A stretch of 48,813 nt of DNA, from the NCBI GenBank assembly GCA_001512545.1, contig LFSI01000036.1:12041-60853 (forward strand). The letters run 5' to 3'. Made by a program: the position numbers and the translations under genes. Under the pieces are notes generated by a model. It saw only the letters and a program-made list of their open reading frames with translations. It did no database searches and was not told the origin of the DNA. This document shows, piece by piece, positions 1-7,744 of this stretch; positions within the stretch are counted from its first letter, which is position 1; the number at the start of each line of letters is the position of its first letter. This stretch comes from Clostridia bacterium DTU065. GTDB taxonomy: Bacteria; Bacillota; DTU065.

Positions 1-1026
1 GTTCAAAGGTCCAGAGACTGTCTCCATGCGAATTGTGACTTCACCTTTAGGCAGATAGATGTAGTATGGTTGTCTGGATTCGGGATCCTCGAGCCTTCTT
101 TCTCTCCAATCGTTTCTCTTTTCAGACCATCCATCTGTAGGATAGAAGACTACATTCTCCCAGCTCTCAAAGAGAGTCTGCCCATTGACCTGGATGTGTC
201 TTACGCTTTCCACTCCGCGCTGTCCTTGAGTGTAGCGGAAAATGATGTTGTACAGTCCGTCTTCGGGCACGTCGATCTTCCACTCAATCCACTCGCCGGG
301 AACATCCGATGACTTAACGCCTTTGCCCCGGCTACCGGCAACACCTTTGACGATTTCATACTCGCCGTTAGCATTTGACCATTTTTCACCCTGAGTGAAG
401 ACGAAATGCTTCACCGGACCGCAGAACTTAATGTAGTCCAGTTCGAACTCGCCGCTGATGTTGGTGATGCGAATTCTATGCTTGCCCTTTTCCATAATAA
501 AGCCAAAGGGGACTCCGTTACCTGCATCAGATGCGGGTTCGATGCGTTCCAAAGTTTCGACTCCAGAGGCATACTTAACAGAGTTGAAATGCAGAGTTTT
601 CATTTCGGTGAACAGATGCTTTCCGTCCACAGTAATATCTACCACAACTGGTTCGGCATCAGCACTAAGAAGTCTGTACTTGAACCAGATCTCGTATTGA
701 CCTCTAGCAGGTGCATCAAACTCCCATTCAATATATGCACCTTCTTTGTCGAAACCGCTAACAACTTTCCCACCAGAGGCGTTGAGAGCATCGCGAACCA
801 CTGCTCCGCCTCCCACAGTGGCTGCTTCGGCCTCAACAAGCTTGTTGACCTTGCTGCTGACCTTGTACCAGTTGTTATCTTGATACTCTTGAGTTAATGA
901 TAGATAGCTCTTGAGATTCTCGGCCTTTACAGCTGTTACTTCATCGATCCAGATGTTTGCAAAGACCAGCGAACCAACAGCTAACACTAAAACTAACACT
1001 AACAAAAGCTTAGTTTTCCGTGACAT
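1..1026 (-). CDS. Secreted protein with tandem CBM6/CBM35-like domains, C-terminus cut by window edge
   Basis: The frame is open from an ATG at 1026 to the left edge (342 codons), so the C-terminus is missing. A TAAGGAGTGATCC Shine-Dalgarno region precedes the ATG. Residues 1-24 form a Sec signal peptide (MSRK, a Leu/Val-rich core, then VFA before Asn); there is no lipobox Cys. Residues about 47-185 (VEAEAA, then GAYIEWEFDAP and YEIWFKYR, ending LDYIKFCG) and about 190-342 (EWIEWKIDVPEDGLYNIIFRY) look like two beta-sandwich carbohydrate-binding modules of the CBM6/35 type. It is the last visible gene of the ABC sugar-transport operon, which otherwise shows no solute-binding protein. The missing part could be that binding protein or a glycoside hydrolase; this is inference. 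Confidence 0.75.
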   Translation of the reverse strand, partial: MSRKTKLLLVLVLVLAVGSLVFANIWIDEVTAVKAENLKSYLSLTQEYQDNNWYKVSSKVNKLVEAEAATVGGGAVVRDALNASGGKVVSGFDKEGAYIEWEFDAPARGQYEIWFKYRLLSADAEPVVVDITVDGKHLFTEMKTLHFNSVKYASGVETLERIEPASDAGNGVPFGFIMEKGKHRIRITNISGEFELDYIKFCGPVKHFVFTQGEKWSNANGEYEIVKGVAGSRGKGVKSSDVPGEWIEWKIDVPEDGLYNIIFRYTQGQRGVESVRHIQVNGQTLFESWENVVFYPTDGWSEKRNDWRERRLEDPESRQPYYIYLPKGEVTIRMETVSGPLN

Positions 1027-1054
1027 TGGATCACTCCTTACTAGTGGTTAACAA

Positions 1055-1699
1055 TTAGTTATTCGCAATCTCGATGATTTTTTCCTCTGCTTTTTTAAGA
1101 GTTTCTTCATCTTTGATCCAAAGTGGAATAACTTTCTTGTACCAATACCACCAACCGTCATACAAAAGCAGTGTTATAGGTATTGACGCTAAAATCGTAA
1201 TAATGAGGATTCCCCATAGAGGAACGGAACCTGTGTTGTCACCGATTGTTAGTATGGTTATCGTTGCTTGCGGTAACCAAGACACGATATACGCTGCAAT
1301 TAAAAAGAACACCAGCAAAAAATAAGGAATGAAGTCCTTGCCAAATCGGAAGTTCCAAATCTTCACTGCTTTGTGATCCCGGTGCAGGTTGGCGGAAAAA
1401 GCACCGAGAAGAGCCAAAAGCATAGCAAAAGATAACAATCCCTGAAAAACCCTAAAACTACCTCCAGTTAAGCCCACGACTTGCGTGGTTCTGGATGCTA
1501 CTTCATGCAACGTAGGTAGTGACAGTAAAGTTCCCATCAACGCCATCAGTAGCAGCAACACCAAATAGCACCCTAAAATCGACGCAAAGAGCCCAAGACC
1601 GGCTATATATCCTGCGATGAGTGCCGATTTTTGGTCTGCAACTGCGGCCAGGGCTGCCCGCCTGTAGTTGTCATAATCTTTATCGCGAATCTTGCGCAC
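1055..1699 (-). CDS. Polytopic membrane protein of unknown function in sugar ABC operon
   Basis: A 214-residue protein with about five hydrophobic segments (around residues 28-60, 85-103, 125-150, 160-182) and a charged C-terminal tail (KDEETLKKAEEKIIEI). The start is GTG at 1699, preceded by GGAGGTGGATCT. I do not recognise the family. YesL/DUF624 membrane proteins of similar length often accompany CUT1 sugar transporters, but I see no convincing DUF624 motif, so that link rests on context only. It lies between the CBM-domain protein downstream and a terminator-like palindrome upstream, 28 bases from the next gene. Its role may be accessory to carbohydrate uptake. Confidence 0.7.
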   Translation of the reverse strand: MRKIRDKDYDNYRRAALAAVADQKSALIAGYIAGLGLFASILGCYLVLLLLMALMGTLLSLPTLHEVASRTTQVVGLTGGSFRVFQGLLSFAMLLALLGAFSANLHRDHKAVKIWNFRFGKDFIPYFLLVFFLIAAYIVSWLPQATITILTIGDNTGSVPLWGILIITILASIPITLLLYDGWWYWYKKVIPLWIKDEETLKKAEEKIIEIANN

Positions 1700-1745
1700 A
1701 GATCCACCTCCACAGGACAGCTGTCAAAGCAGCACTAATTTTAAG

Positions 1746-1777
1746 AAACCTTCTCCTCCTATAGGAGGAGAAGGTTT
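1746..1777 (-). terminator. Perfect 32-nt palindrome, terminator-like
   Basis: AAACCTTCTCCTCC pairs perfectly with its complement around a TATA centre. It sits 22 bases after the stop of the 1799-2752 gene and before the GTG of the membrane-protein gene. The T-run is better on the plus strand (GGTTTTTATT) than on the minus strand (GGTTTCTTAAAATT). It may be a leaky terminator or RNA-stability element that lowers expression of the two distal genes. Confidence 0.6.
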
Positions 1778-1798
1778 TTATTGCGTCAGCTTATGATT

Positions 1799-2752
1799 TT
1801 ATTCAGCGCCAAAGGACACGTCGTCAAACCAGACGATTCCACTGTTGTCGTTGGATACCAAGAAGATTCTTGCATATACTGCATCTTCAGGAGCGGTACC
1901 AAACAGGTTGCCTCTTGTCCAGTCAGCAGTACGACGAGCCAAGTTGCGGCTTACAGCTCTTTCTCCATCGTAGAAGACCTCGTCGCCATCTGCATTGTAG
2001 AAGCGGATTTGAATTGTTGTTTCGCCAGTTGGATCTTCTGCTTTTACGTAAGCTTGTGCTCTATACTCTGTGCCTGGTTTAACGAGGATAATGTCGCTCA
2101 TCCAAGCAGCCTCTTCGCCCTCTAGAGCGTCAGTACCTTTGAGAGCCAATGCACGGAAACCTGTGCGTACTGTAGCTGCGTTCTCCCAGATAAAGATGTT
2201 CTTGTCAGTTCTTGTTGGTGTCCAGCCTAATGGCAGGTTTACAGCTTGCTCGAAGCTTGGGTTCTTAACCATGCTGACTACGCCTGTGAGACTAAGCTTA
2301 ATCTCGCCATCGAGACCGATACCTGGGTTGATGGTGTATATACGAAGTGCGAGTGTGTTCTTTCCGCCATAGTTCAGATAGCTAGCTGGAACAGAGTACT
2401 TTCTGTTGCCAGAACGGTTGCCGTTTCCAACACCGATGCCGTTAACAAATGACCAGTCGAAGTCGTAGAGTTCAGCGATTGAAAGCTCGAGATCGCCTTT
2501 GCCTTCCCATTCTGCTGGTACTTCAAAGTCCAATCTGTACCAACCGAAACCAAGAGCAGGTGCATCTGCAGGATTTGTGTAAGTCTCCCAATCACTTACA
2601 TCATATTCTGGATCTGCCCATGCTAGATCGTCGTCAAATTGGAAGGACCATTTCCCGGTAAGAATGATAGAATCGTCTGCCATTGCAACAAAGCTGAAGA
2701 TAACTACAAACACTAATGACAGAATACCAGCAAACCAAACTTTCTTTGTCAT
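1799..2752 (-). CDS. Secreted protein with GH2-type sugar-binding domain plus CBM4/9-like domain
   Basis: A 317-residue exported protein. The signal peptide covers residues 1-25 (MTKK, hydrophobic core, FVAMA before Asp). Residues about 27-155 resemble the galactose-binding jelly-roll of GH2 enzymes (WSFQFDDD, then DWETY, GFGWYRLDFEVP, and NGIGVGNGN). Residues about 160-317 resemble CBM4/9 (NPSFEQ, GWTP, then AQAYVKAED and the closing IVWFDDVSF). No catalytic domain is present, so it should bind carbohydrate outside the membrane. Start ATG with GGAGGGGAGATAAG upstream. It is co-directional with and downstream of the two transporter ATPase genes. It may capture or present substrate for the transporter; the ligand is unknown. 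Confidence 0.8.
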   Translation of the reverse strand: MTKKVWFAGILSLVFVVIFSFVAMADDSIILTGKWSFQFDDDLAWADPEYDVSDWETYTNPADAPALGFGWYRLDFEVPAEWEGKGDLELSIAELYDFDWSFVNGIGVGNGNRSGNRKYSVPASYLNYGGKNTLALRIYTINPGIGLDGEIKLSLTGVVSMVKNPSFEQAVNLPLGWTPTRTDKNIFIWENAATVRTGFRALALKGTDALEGEEAAWMSDIILVKPGTEYRAQAYVKAEDPTGETTIQIRFYNADGDEVFYDGERAVSRNLARRTADWTRGNLFGTAPEDAVYARIFLVSNDNSGIVWFDDVSFGAE

Positions 2753-2873
2753 CTTATCTCCCCTCCGTCAATATAATCCTAGAATCTTGACCCCCAACAT
2801 AGAGGCTAGTATTTTTGTCATCGGCATTTGCGCTAGACAAAAATATAGGCCTTAGTTAAAAAATACTTTACAA

Positions 2874-2904
2874 GGGGCTAAATACCTTCTAATATTTTAG
2901 CCCC
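2874..2904 (-). terminator. Terminator-like hairpin after second ATPase gene
   Basis: GGGGCTAAA and TTTAGCCCC pair 9/9 around a 13-nt loop, 18 bases after the ATPase stop at 2922. The following minus-strand tract is T-rich but interrupted, so termination is probably partial. Confidence 0.55.
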
Positions 2905-2921
2905 AAAGCAAACATTTTTAG

Positions 2922-4046
2922 TTAGTCTCTAACCAAGATGGACTCCTCGGTAACTTTGTCAAACAGCTGGACGCCACGAGGATCTGCGTAGAGTTTGACT
3001 TCCTGACCAACTCTTGCAGATGAGTGAGCGTCAACTTCAGCAACAAACTTGTTGTTGCCTACGTACCATGTGACGTAAGCCGAAGCTCCTACGGCCTCCA
3101 AAAGATCCACAGTAACGGTGACTATATTCGCTGGATCGACGTCAATCTCGGTTACAAACTCGACGTCCTCTAAGGACTCCGGTCTTAGACCGAGAAATAC
3201 TTCCTTGCCGATGCGTTCTTGAACGCCAGCTTGAGATGCATGTTCAGGCAAGAGTTTGACCTTCAAAGAATCGGCTACAGCGTATACCTTGTCACCCTCT
3301 TTAACAAGCTTCGCATCAAAGATGTTCATGCTTGGATTGCCAAGGAACGTAGCAACGTACTTATTCCTAGGCTTCAAGTAGAGTTCTCTTGCAGGACCCT
3401 CTTGCTGGATGACGCCATTGTGCATCAACACGATCTTGTCACCCATGGTCATAGCTTCTTGCTGGTCGTGAGTTACATACACAGTTGTGATCTTTCTCTT
3501 GCGCTGCATTCTCTTGATGTGAGCGCGCATTTCAGATCTGAGAACAGGGTCTAGGTTGGAGAGCGGTTCGTCCATCAAAAGCACTTTAGGCTGACGTACG
3601 ATAGCACGACCGAGAGCAACACGTTGCTTCTGACCGCCAGAAAGCTCTCCAGGGAACCTATCCAAAAGGCCGGACAGACCCAGAATACTTGCAGCCTCTT
3701 CAATAGCTCTTTGTGCTTCTACTTCTCTAAGACCGCTGTTTTCCAGACCAAAGGCCATGTTTTCATAAACAGTCTTGTGAGGATACAAAACATAATCTTG
3801 GAAAACGATAGCAATATCTCTTTCATCAGGTGGAATCTTGTTTACTACTTTGCCGTCAATCATGATCTCGCCTTGGGTGATCTCTTCCAAACCGGCGATC
3901 ATGCGCAGTGTTGTAGTTTTTCCGCATCCTGATGGCCCGACTAGAACCAGGAACTGCTCGTCGTCGATGGTAAGGTTAATGTTGTCGACAGCTACTACAC
4001 CATTGGGATATTGCTTGGTGACGTTTTTCAATACTACTTCTGCCAA
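2922..4046 (-). CDS. CUT1 sugar ABC transporter ATP-binding protein (second paralogue)
   Basis: A 374-residue cytoplasmic ATPase that powers carbohydrate import, MalK/UgpC/MsmX type. Visible motifs: Walker A GPSGCGKTT (about residues 38-46), Q-loop FQDYVLYPH, signature LSGGQKQRVALGR, Walker B VLLMDEPLSNLD, and switch His in YVTHDQQEA. The C-terminal ~140 residues form the TOBE/regulatory domain typical of MalK-like proteins. After the D-loop it reads LDPVLRSEMR rather than the usual LDAKLR. The start is TTG at 4046, chosen because GAGGGGGGAGA lies 7-8 bases upstream and no ATG is near. It lies 31 bases after another complete ATPase gene, so the transporter may use an ATPase heterodimer. Confidence 0.92.
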   Translation of the reverse strand: MAEVVLKNVTKQYPNGVVAVDNINLTIDDEQFLVLVGPSGCGKTTTLRMIAGLEEITQGEIMIDGKVVNKIPPDERDIAIVFQDYVLYPHKTVYENMAFGLENSGLREVEAQRAIEEAASILGLSGLLDRFPGELSGGQKQRVALGRAIVRQPKVLLMDEPLSNLDPVLRSEMRAHIKRMQRKRKITTVYVTHDQQEAMTMGDKIVLMHNGVIQQEGPARELYLKPRNKYVATFLGNPSMNIFDAKLVKEGDKVYAVADSLKVKLLPEHASQAGVQERIGKEVFLGLRPESLEDVEFVTEIDVDPANIVTVTVDLLEAVGASAYVTWYVGNNKFVAEVDAHSSARVGQEVKLYADPRGVQLFDKVTEESILVRD

Positions 4047-4077
4047 AGCTATCTCCCCCCTCTATTAAATCGTTGCT

Positions 4078-5226
4078 TTAAGCGTTGACTACTGAAAAGA
4101 TTTTGTCCTGTGCAACGATGGTTTCTTCTGTTTCTTTGTCAAAAACGTAGATCTTTTCTGGATCGAGCTTCACGTAGATCTTGTCGCCTACATGACCTTC
4201 CCAGTTCAAGTCCGTCTTAGCGATGCTCTCTGCCTTCTCTGCAAAGGAGAAGTAGACGTAGTTCGCTCCCTCGTTTGGTAGCGGCTCAATGACGTCAACG
4301 GTAGCTTCAAAGAAGCCTGGTTCAGGAGTAGTCTTAATCTCTACGTGCTCCGGACGAATTCCTGCTGCGAGCTTGCGGCTTTCGTCGCCAATAGCCTTTA
4401 CCACATCTGAAGAGATTTCGACCTCAAAGCCGTTGCCAACGAGTTTCTGGCCTTTCAATTCAACATCCAGGAACCTCATTGGTGGCAAACCGATGAAGTT
4501 CGCTACGAACATGTTGATTGGATGCTTATAGATTTCCCTGTAAGGGTCTACCTGGAGAATCTGGCCACTTCTCATAACTGCGATTCTATCGCCAAGGGTA
4601 ACAGCCTCTACCTGGTCGTGAGTAACATAGAAGGTAGTGACTTTGAACCTTCTGAGCAGACGTTTGAGTTCAATTCTTGTTCTCTCACGGAGCTTTGCGT
4701 CCAGGTTAGACAGCGGTTCATCTAACAAGAAGATGGTAGGCTCCTTGATAATACAACGCCCTAAAGCAACTCTCTGTTGCTGTCCACCAGACAACTGGCC
4801 GGGTTTGCGGTTTAAGAGTTCTTCAAAACCTACTCCAAGAGTTTCAGCAGTGATTCTTACGCGTTCGTTGATAACATCTTCTTTAACTCTTCTTAGCTTG
4901 AAGAAGAAAGACAAATTGCCTTTGGATTTGAAATGTGGGTAAAGAGCATAGTTCTGGAAGACTATACCGATACCACGGTCTTTTGGTTCTACGTCGTTAA
5001 CGACCTTATCGTCAAAGTAGACGTTGCCATCAGTAGGTCTTTCCAAACCGGCAATGACACGCAACAACGTAGACTTACCGCAACCCGACGGCCCTACAAC
5101 AGCGATGGTTTCACCATCGTGAATAGTCAAATTGATGTTTTTGAGTGCGTAGACCTTTGAGACTTCGCCGCTTGGTGCTTTTTGTTCGAAAACTTTTTCT
5201 ATATTTTCGAGCCGTACGGTTACCAT
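4078..5226 (-). CDS. CUT1 sugar ABC transporter ATP-binding protein (first paralogue)
   Basis: A 382-residue MalK/UgpC-like ATPase. Walker A GPSGCGKST, Q-loop FQNYALYPH, signature LSGGQQQRVALGR, Walker B IFLLDEPLSNLD, the standard LDAKLRERTR after the D-loop, and YVTHDQVEA are all intact. A TOBE-type C-terminal domain follows from about residue 240. Start ATG with AAGAGGTGA upstream. It lies 22 bases downstream of the inner permease gene and should couple to the EAA loops of the two permeases. It carries a 10-residue insertion near the N-terminus (EQKAPSGEVS) that the second ATPase lacks, so the two are distinct paralogues rather than a recent duplication. Confidence 0.93.
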   Translation of the reverse strand: MVTVRLENIEKVFEQKAPSGEVSKVYALKNINLTIHDGETIAVVGPSGCGKSTLLRVIAGLERPTDGNVYFDDKVVNDVEPKDRGIGIVFQNYALYPHFKSKGNLSFFFKLRRVKEDVINERVRITAETLGVGFEELLNRKPGQLSGGQQQRVALGRCIIKEPTIFLLDEPLSNLDAKLRERTRIELKRLLRRFKVTTFYVTHDQVEAVTLGDRIAVMRSGQILQVDPYREIYKHPINMFVANFIGLPPMRFLDVELKGQKLVGNGFEVEISSDVVKAIGDESRKLAAGIRPEHVEIKTTPEPGFFEATVDVIEPLPNEGANYVYFSFAEKAESIAKTDLNWEGHVGDKIYVKLDPEKIYVFDKETEETIVAQDKIFSVVNA

Positions 5227-5248
5227 TAGAAATTCACCTCTTAATTAA

Positions 5249-6136
5249 TTAGCCCTTCATACCGGAATAGGTCATAGTTTCTACAACGTATCTCTGGAAG
5301 AAGATAAATACTAAAATTACAGGGATAGTTGTTAAGAAGCTACCTGCAGCGGCGGCACCCATACGAGCAATGGTCAGACCGTCAGAAATTGTTCTCATAG
5401 CTAGCGGCAGAGTCTTCATTGCGTCGCTCTTGGTCATGATGAGCGGTGTGAAGAAGTCGTTCCATGTGCTGATAAAGGTGAAGATGGAAAGTGTAGCCCA
5501 TGCTGGTTTAACAAGTGGAAGAATAATGTTGGTAAAGATTTTCCATTCGCTGGCACCGTCCATCTTAGCCGATTCGAGCATTTCATTTGGAATTGGCTCG
5601 ATGAACTGTTTCATCAAGAACAGACCGTAAGATCCGGCCAAAGCTGGAATGATAAGCGCATAGTAGGTGTCGATCCAACCTGTGTTACGAATAACCAGGT
5701 ATCTTGGAATCATCGTAACGTGGCTGGAGATCATCAGCGCACTAATGATAACCTGGAAGATCAGGTTTCTACCAGGGAAGTTATGCTTTGCAAGTGGATA
5801 TGCTGCAAGCGTCGAAATAACAATTGTACCGATAACAACAACGGTAGAAACGAAAGCACTGTTGAACATATAGCGGATAAACGGTGTATCGGTACTGCCC
5901 ATCGCTAGCGCAAGGTCGCTAAAGTTCTTAGTCGTCGGCATGCGGACCAAGAATCTCGGTGGGTACAAGAGCAACTCAGTTGCTGGTTTGAATGCAGTGG
6001 ATATCATGTATACGATCGGCAAGCTCATGATAACGGCACCGATTGTCAAAATCGCGTAGATAATTATCTGACCTGTTGTAACTCTTTCAACTGCCTTACC
6101 CCTGGTTGGGGCTTTTCTTCTCTTTTTGGCAGACAT
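5249..6136 (-). CDS. CUT1 ABC transporter permease, MalG/AraQ-like
   Basis: A 295-residue inner permease subunit of a carbohydrate importer with six predicted transmembrane segments. The cytoplasmic EAA loop is visible as LESAKMDGASEWKIF followed by ILPLVKPA, the contact site for the ATPase. The N-terminus is short, basic and cytoplasmic (SAKKRRKAPTRGK). Start ATG at 6136 with AAGGAGGGACTAAA upstream. It follows the MalF-like gene by 75 bases and precedes the first ATPase gene by 22. The substrate cannot be read from the sequence; the CBM-containing neighbours suggest an oligosaccharide. Confidence 0.92.
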   Translation of the reverse strand: MSAKKRRKAPTRGKAVERVTTGQIIIYAILTIGAVIMSLPIVYMISTAFKPATELLLYPPRFLVRMPTTKNFSDLALAMGSTDTPFIRYMFNSAFVSTVVVIGTIVISTLAAYPLAKHNFPGRNLIFQVIISALMISSHVTMIPRYLVIRNTGWIDTYYALIIPALAGSYGLFLMKQFIEPIPNEMLESAKMDGASEWKIFTNIILPLVKPAWATLSIFTFISTWNDFFTPLIMTKSDAMKTLPLAMRTISDGLTIARMGAAAAGSFLTTIPVILVFIFFQRYVVETMTYSGMKG

Positions 6137-6211
6137 TTTAGTCCCTCCTTAGGATTTGACTAATCAGACTTTCCCGGTTTGCAACTGCTCAATGCTGCTA
6201 CGCCTCTAGAA

Positions 6212-7162
6212 TTACAGTTCGTCTCTGGAGGAGAGCAGTCTGCGGAGTACTGTTGAGGTGATGAATGTCACCAAGAACAATACGATAGCAATTGCAGATG
6301 CATAACCCATCTCAAATCTCAAGAACGCATAGTCGTACAAGTGACCTACGATGGTGTGCGCACAGTACAGGGTGCTTGGGAAGCCTGCCATTGTTACGGT
6401 AATGTCAAATACCTGGAACGAGCTAACAACTGTCATAACCGCACCGAACAACAGAGCAGGACGGATCATCGGCAAAGTGATGTGCCAGAATTCCTGCCAA
6501 CGAGTTGCACCGTCGATAAGAGCTGCTTCGTACAGTTCATGAGGTACACCTTGCAGTGCAGCAATAAACACAAGGAACGAGGTTCCCATACTCATCCAGA
6601 TCGACGTTACCATAATTGCCGGCAAAGTCGTCTTTACATTCTTAAGCCACAAGACGGGTTCCTCGATGATACCCCATTCCAATAGCAGGTAGTTGAGCAA
6701 ACCGTATTTACTACCGTTGTACAGATATAACCAGATAACGGACATCGCAACACCAGAGGTGATGGATGGAATATAGTAAATCAAGGTATAAAGCTTGCGA
6801 TACTTAACTTCGTTAATCAACCAAGCAATAATCAGCGACAATACATAACCGAGAGGACCAGTAACGATCGAGAAGTAGAACGTGTTCTTGACCGCAAGGT
6901 AGAATAACTGGTCATCCATGAACAGTCTGCTGTAGTTCTCAATACCTACCCAAACTGGTGGCTGAATCATGTTGTAGTAGGTGAGACTCAAAAAGAATGC
7001 CCAAAGCACAGGAATTACTGTAAACACTGTGAAGATGAGCATAAATGGAGTAATAAAGGCATATGACCAGCGGTATTCTAATATTCTCTCCCAAGTGCTA
7101 CGTTTTTTCTGTGAAGCTTGTAGCTCCGGTGTGGCATTCGGGGTTACAGATGTGCTTGCCAT
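6212..7162 (-). CDS. CUT1 ABC transporter permease, MalF/UgpA-like
   Basis: A 316-residue permease, the partner of the MalG-like subunit. It has six predicted transmembrane segments and an EAA loop (YEAALIDGATRWQEF then ITLPMIRPA). The N-terminal 25 residues are polar and cytoplasmic. The frame is open from a GTG at 7174, but AAGGAG overlaps that GTG; the ATG at 7162 (MASTSV) sits 11 bases past the SD and is preferred. It is the first gene of the operon, 45 bases after a strong sigma-A-like promoter. Confidence 0.92.
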   Translation of the reverse strand: MASTSVTPNATPELQASQKKRSTWERILEYRWSYAFITPFMLIFTVFTVIPVLWAFFLSLTYYNMIQPPVWVGIENYSRLFMDDQLFYLAVKNTFYFSIVTGPLGYVLSLIIAWLINEVKYRKLYTLIYYIPSITSGVAMSVIWLYLYNGSKYGLLNYLLLEWGIIEEPVLWLKNVKTTLPAIMVTSIWMSMGTSFLVFIAALQGVPHELYEAALIDGATRWQEFWHITLPMIRPALLFGAVMTVVSSFQVFDITVTMAGFPSTLYCAHTIVGHLYDYAFLRFEMGYASAIAIVLFLVTFITSTVLRRLLSSRDEL

Positions 7163-7206
7163 GAAAAACTTCACTCCTTCATTAATTGTCTCCTTGATGG
7201 AGTAAA

Positions 7207-7235
7207 CTAATATGTCAAAGGCGTTTCTCTGTCAA
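7207..7235 (-). promoter_or_regulatory. Sigma-A-type promoter of the ABC transporter operon
   Basis: TTGACA (7230-7235), a 17-base spacer and TATTAG (7207-7212), about 45 bases upstream of the MalF-like start. The sequence TTTGACATATTAG across the -10 repeats part of the -35. No clear operator was identified. Confidence 0.75.
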
Positions 7236-7744
7236 CTTAATAGTTCACAAAAAGAAAACCTTTAGTAACTGAGATCGGTGTTTCACCCACCCAAAGTGAA
7301 TCCTCTTCTCAGCCAACTCAGACTCTTTGCACCCATTGGACTTGGAACCTGACTCCTTTCCCCCAAAGTCAGCCCAATGTATTTTAAGAAACCAGCGATT
7401 AGAAACCTCCGGACAGACAGATAATAGGAATTTTGTTCCTAGCATCCCCTCCTTATACTTGAGTTTCCAAAAATAGACCTACTACCGATGCGTGCAAAGA
7501 GAAAACACCAATGGAAACCAAACACATAAGTGTTGAATTTCAAAAGTTAACTAACTAGGACAATTCTGCGTTTCTCAGATAAATCCTTCTAAATGTCACT
7601 GCTGCATTTTCCTGTGATATACGATACTCTGTATATCTTTTTCATACCAGGCTAAGGATTCCTTCCTAAACCAAGCTAAAGCCTTGGTCATGAGAAGTTT
7701 TTTGACAAAGTAGGTACAACTCTTTGTTCCAAATTTCAATTCTC
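7236..7744. other. Non-coding stretch between DUF58 cluster and ABC operon
   Basis: This 509-base stretch holds the upstream region of the transporter operon and the 3' side of the TgpA-like gene. A 66-codon minus frame (7245-7445) begins at an ATG only two bases after GGAGGGG; its product has no recognisable features and I do not call it a gene. The only clear structure is the inverted repeat at 7616-7637. Confidence 0.5.
7616..7637. repeat. Inverted repeat followed by plus-strand T-run
   Basis: GATATAC and GTATATC pair 7/7 around an 8-base loop, followed on the plus strand by TTTTTC. There is no plus-strand gene upstream for it to terminate. It could be an operator or a terminator facing the minus-strand transcripts. 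Confidence 0.4.

Noticed and set aside
1055-1699. Firm DUF624/YesL assignment
   Set aside because: Only length and neighbourhood fit; the sequence motif is not evident.
7245-7445. 66-codon minus frame in the gap before the ABC operon
   Set aside because: The SD-like GGAGGGG is only two bases from the ATG, the product has no family features, and the frame ends at the promoter region of the next operon.
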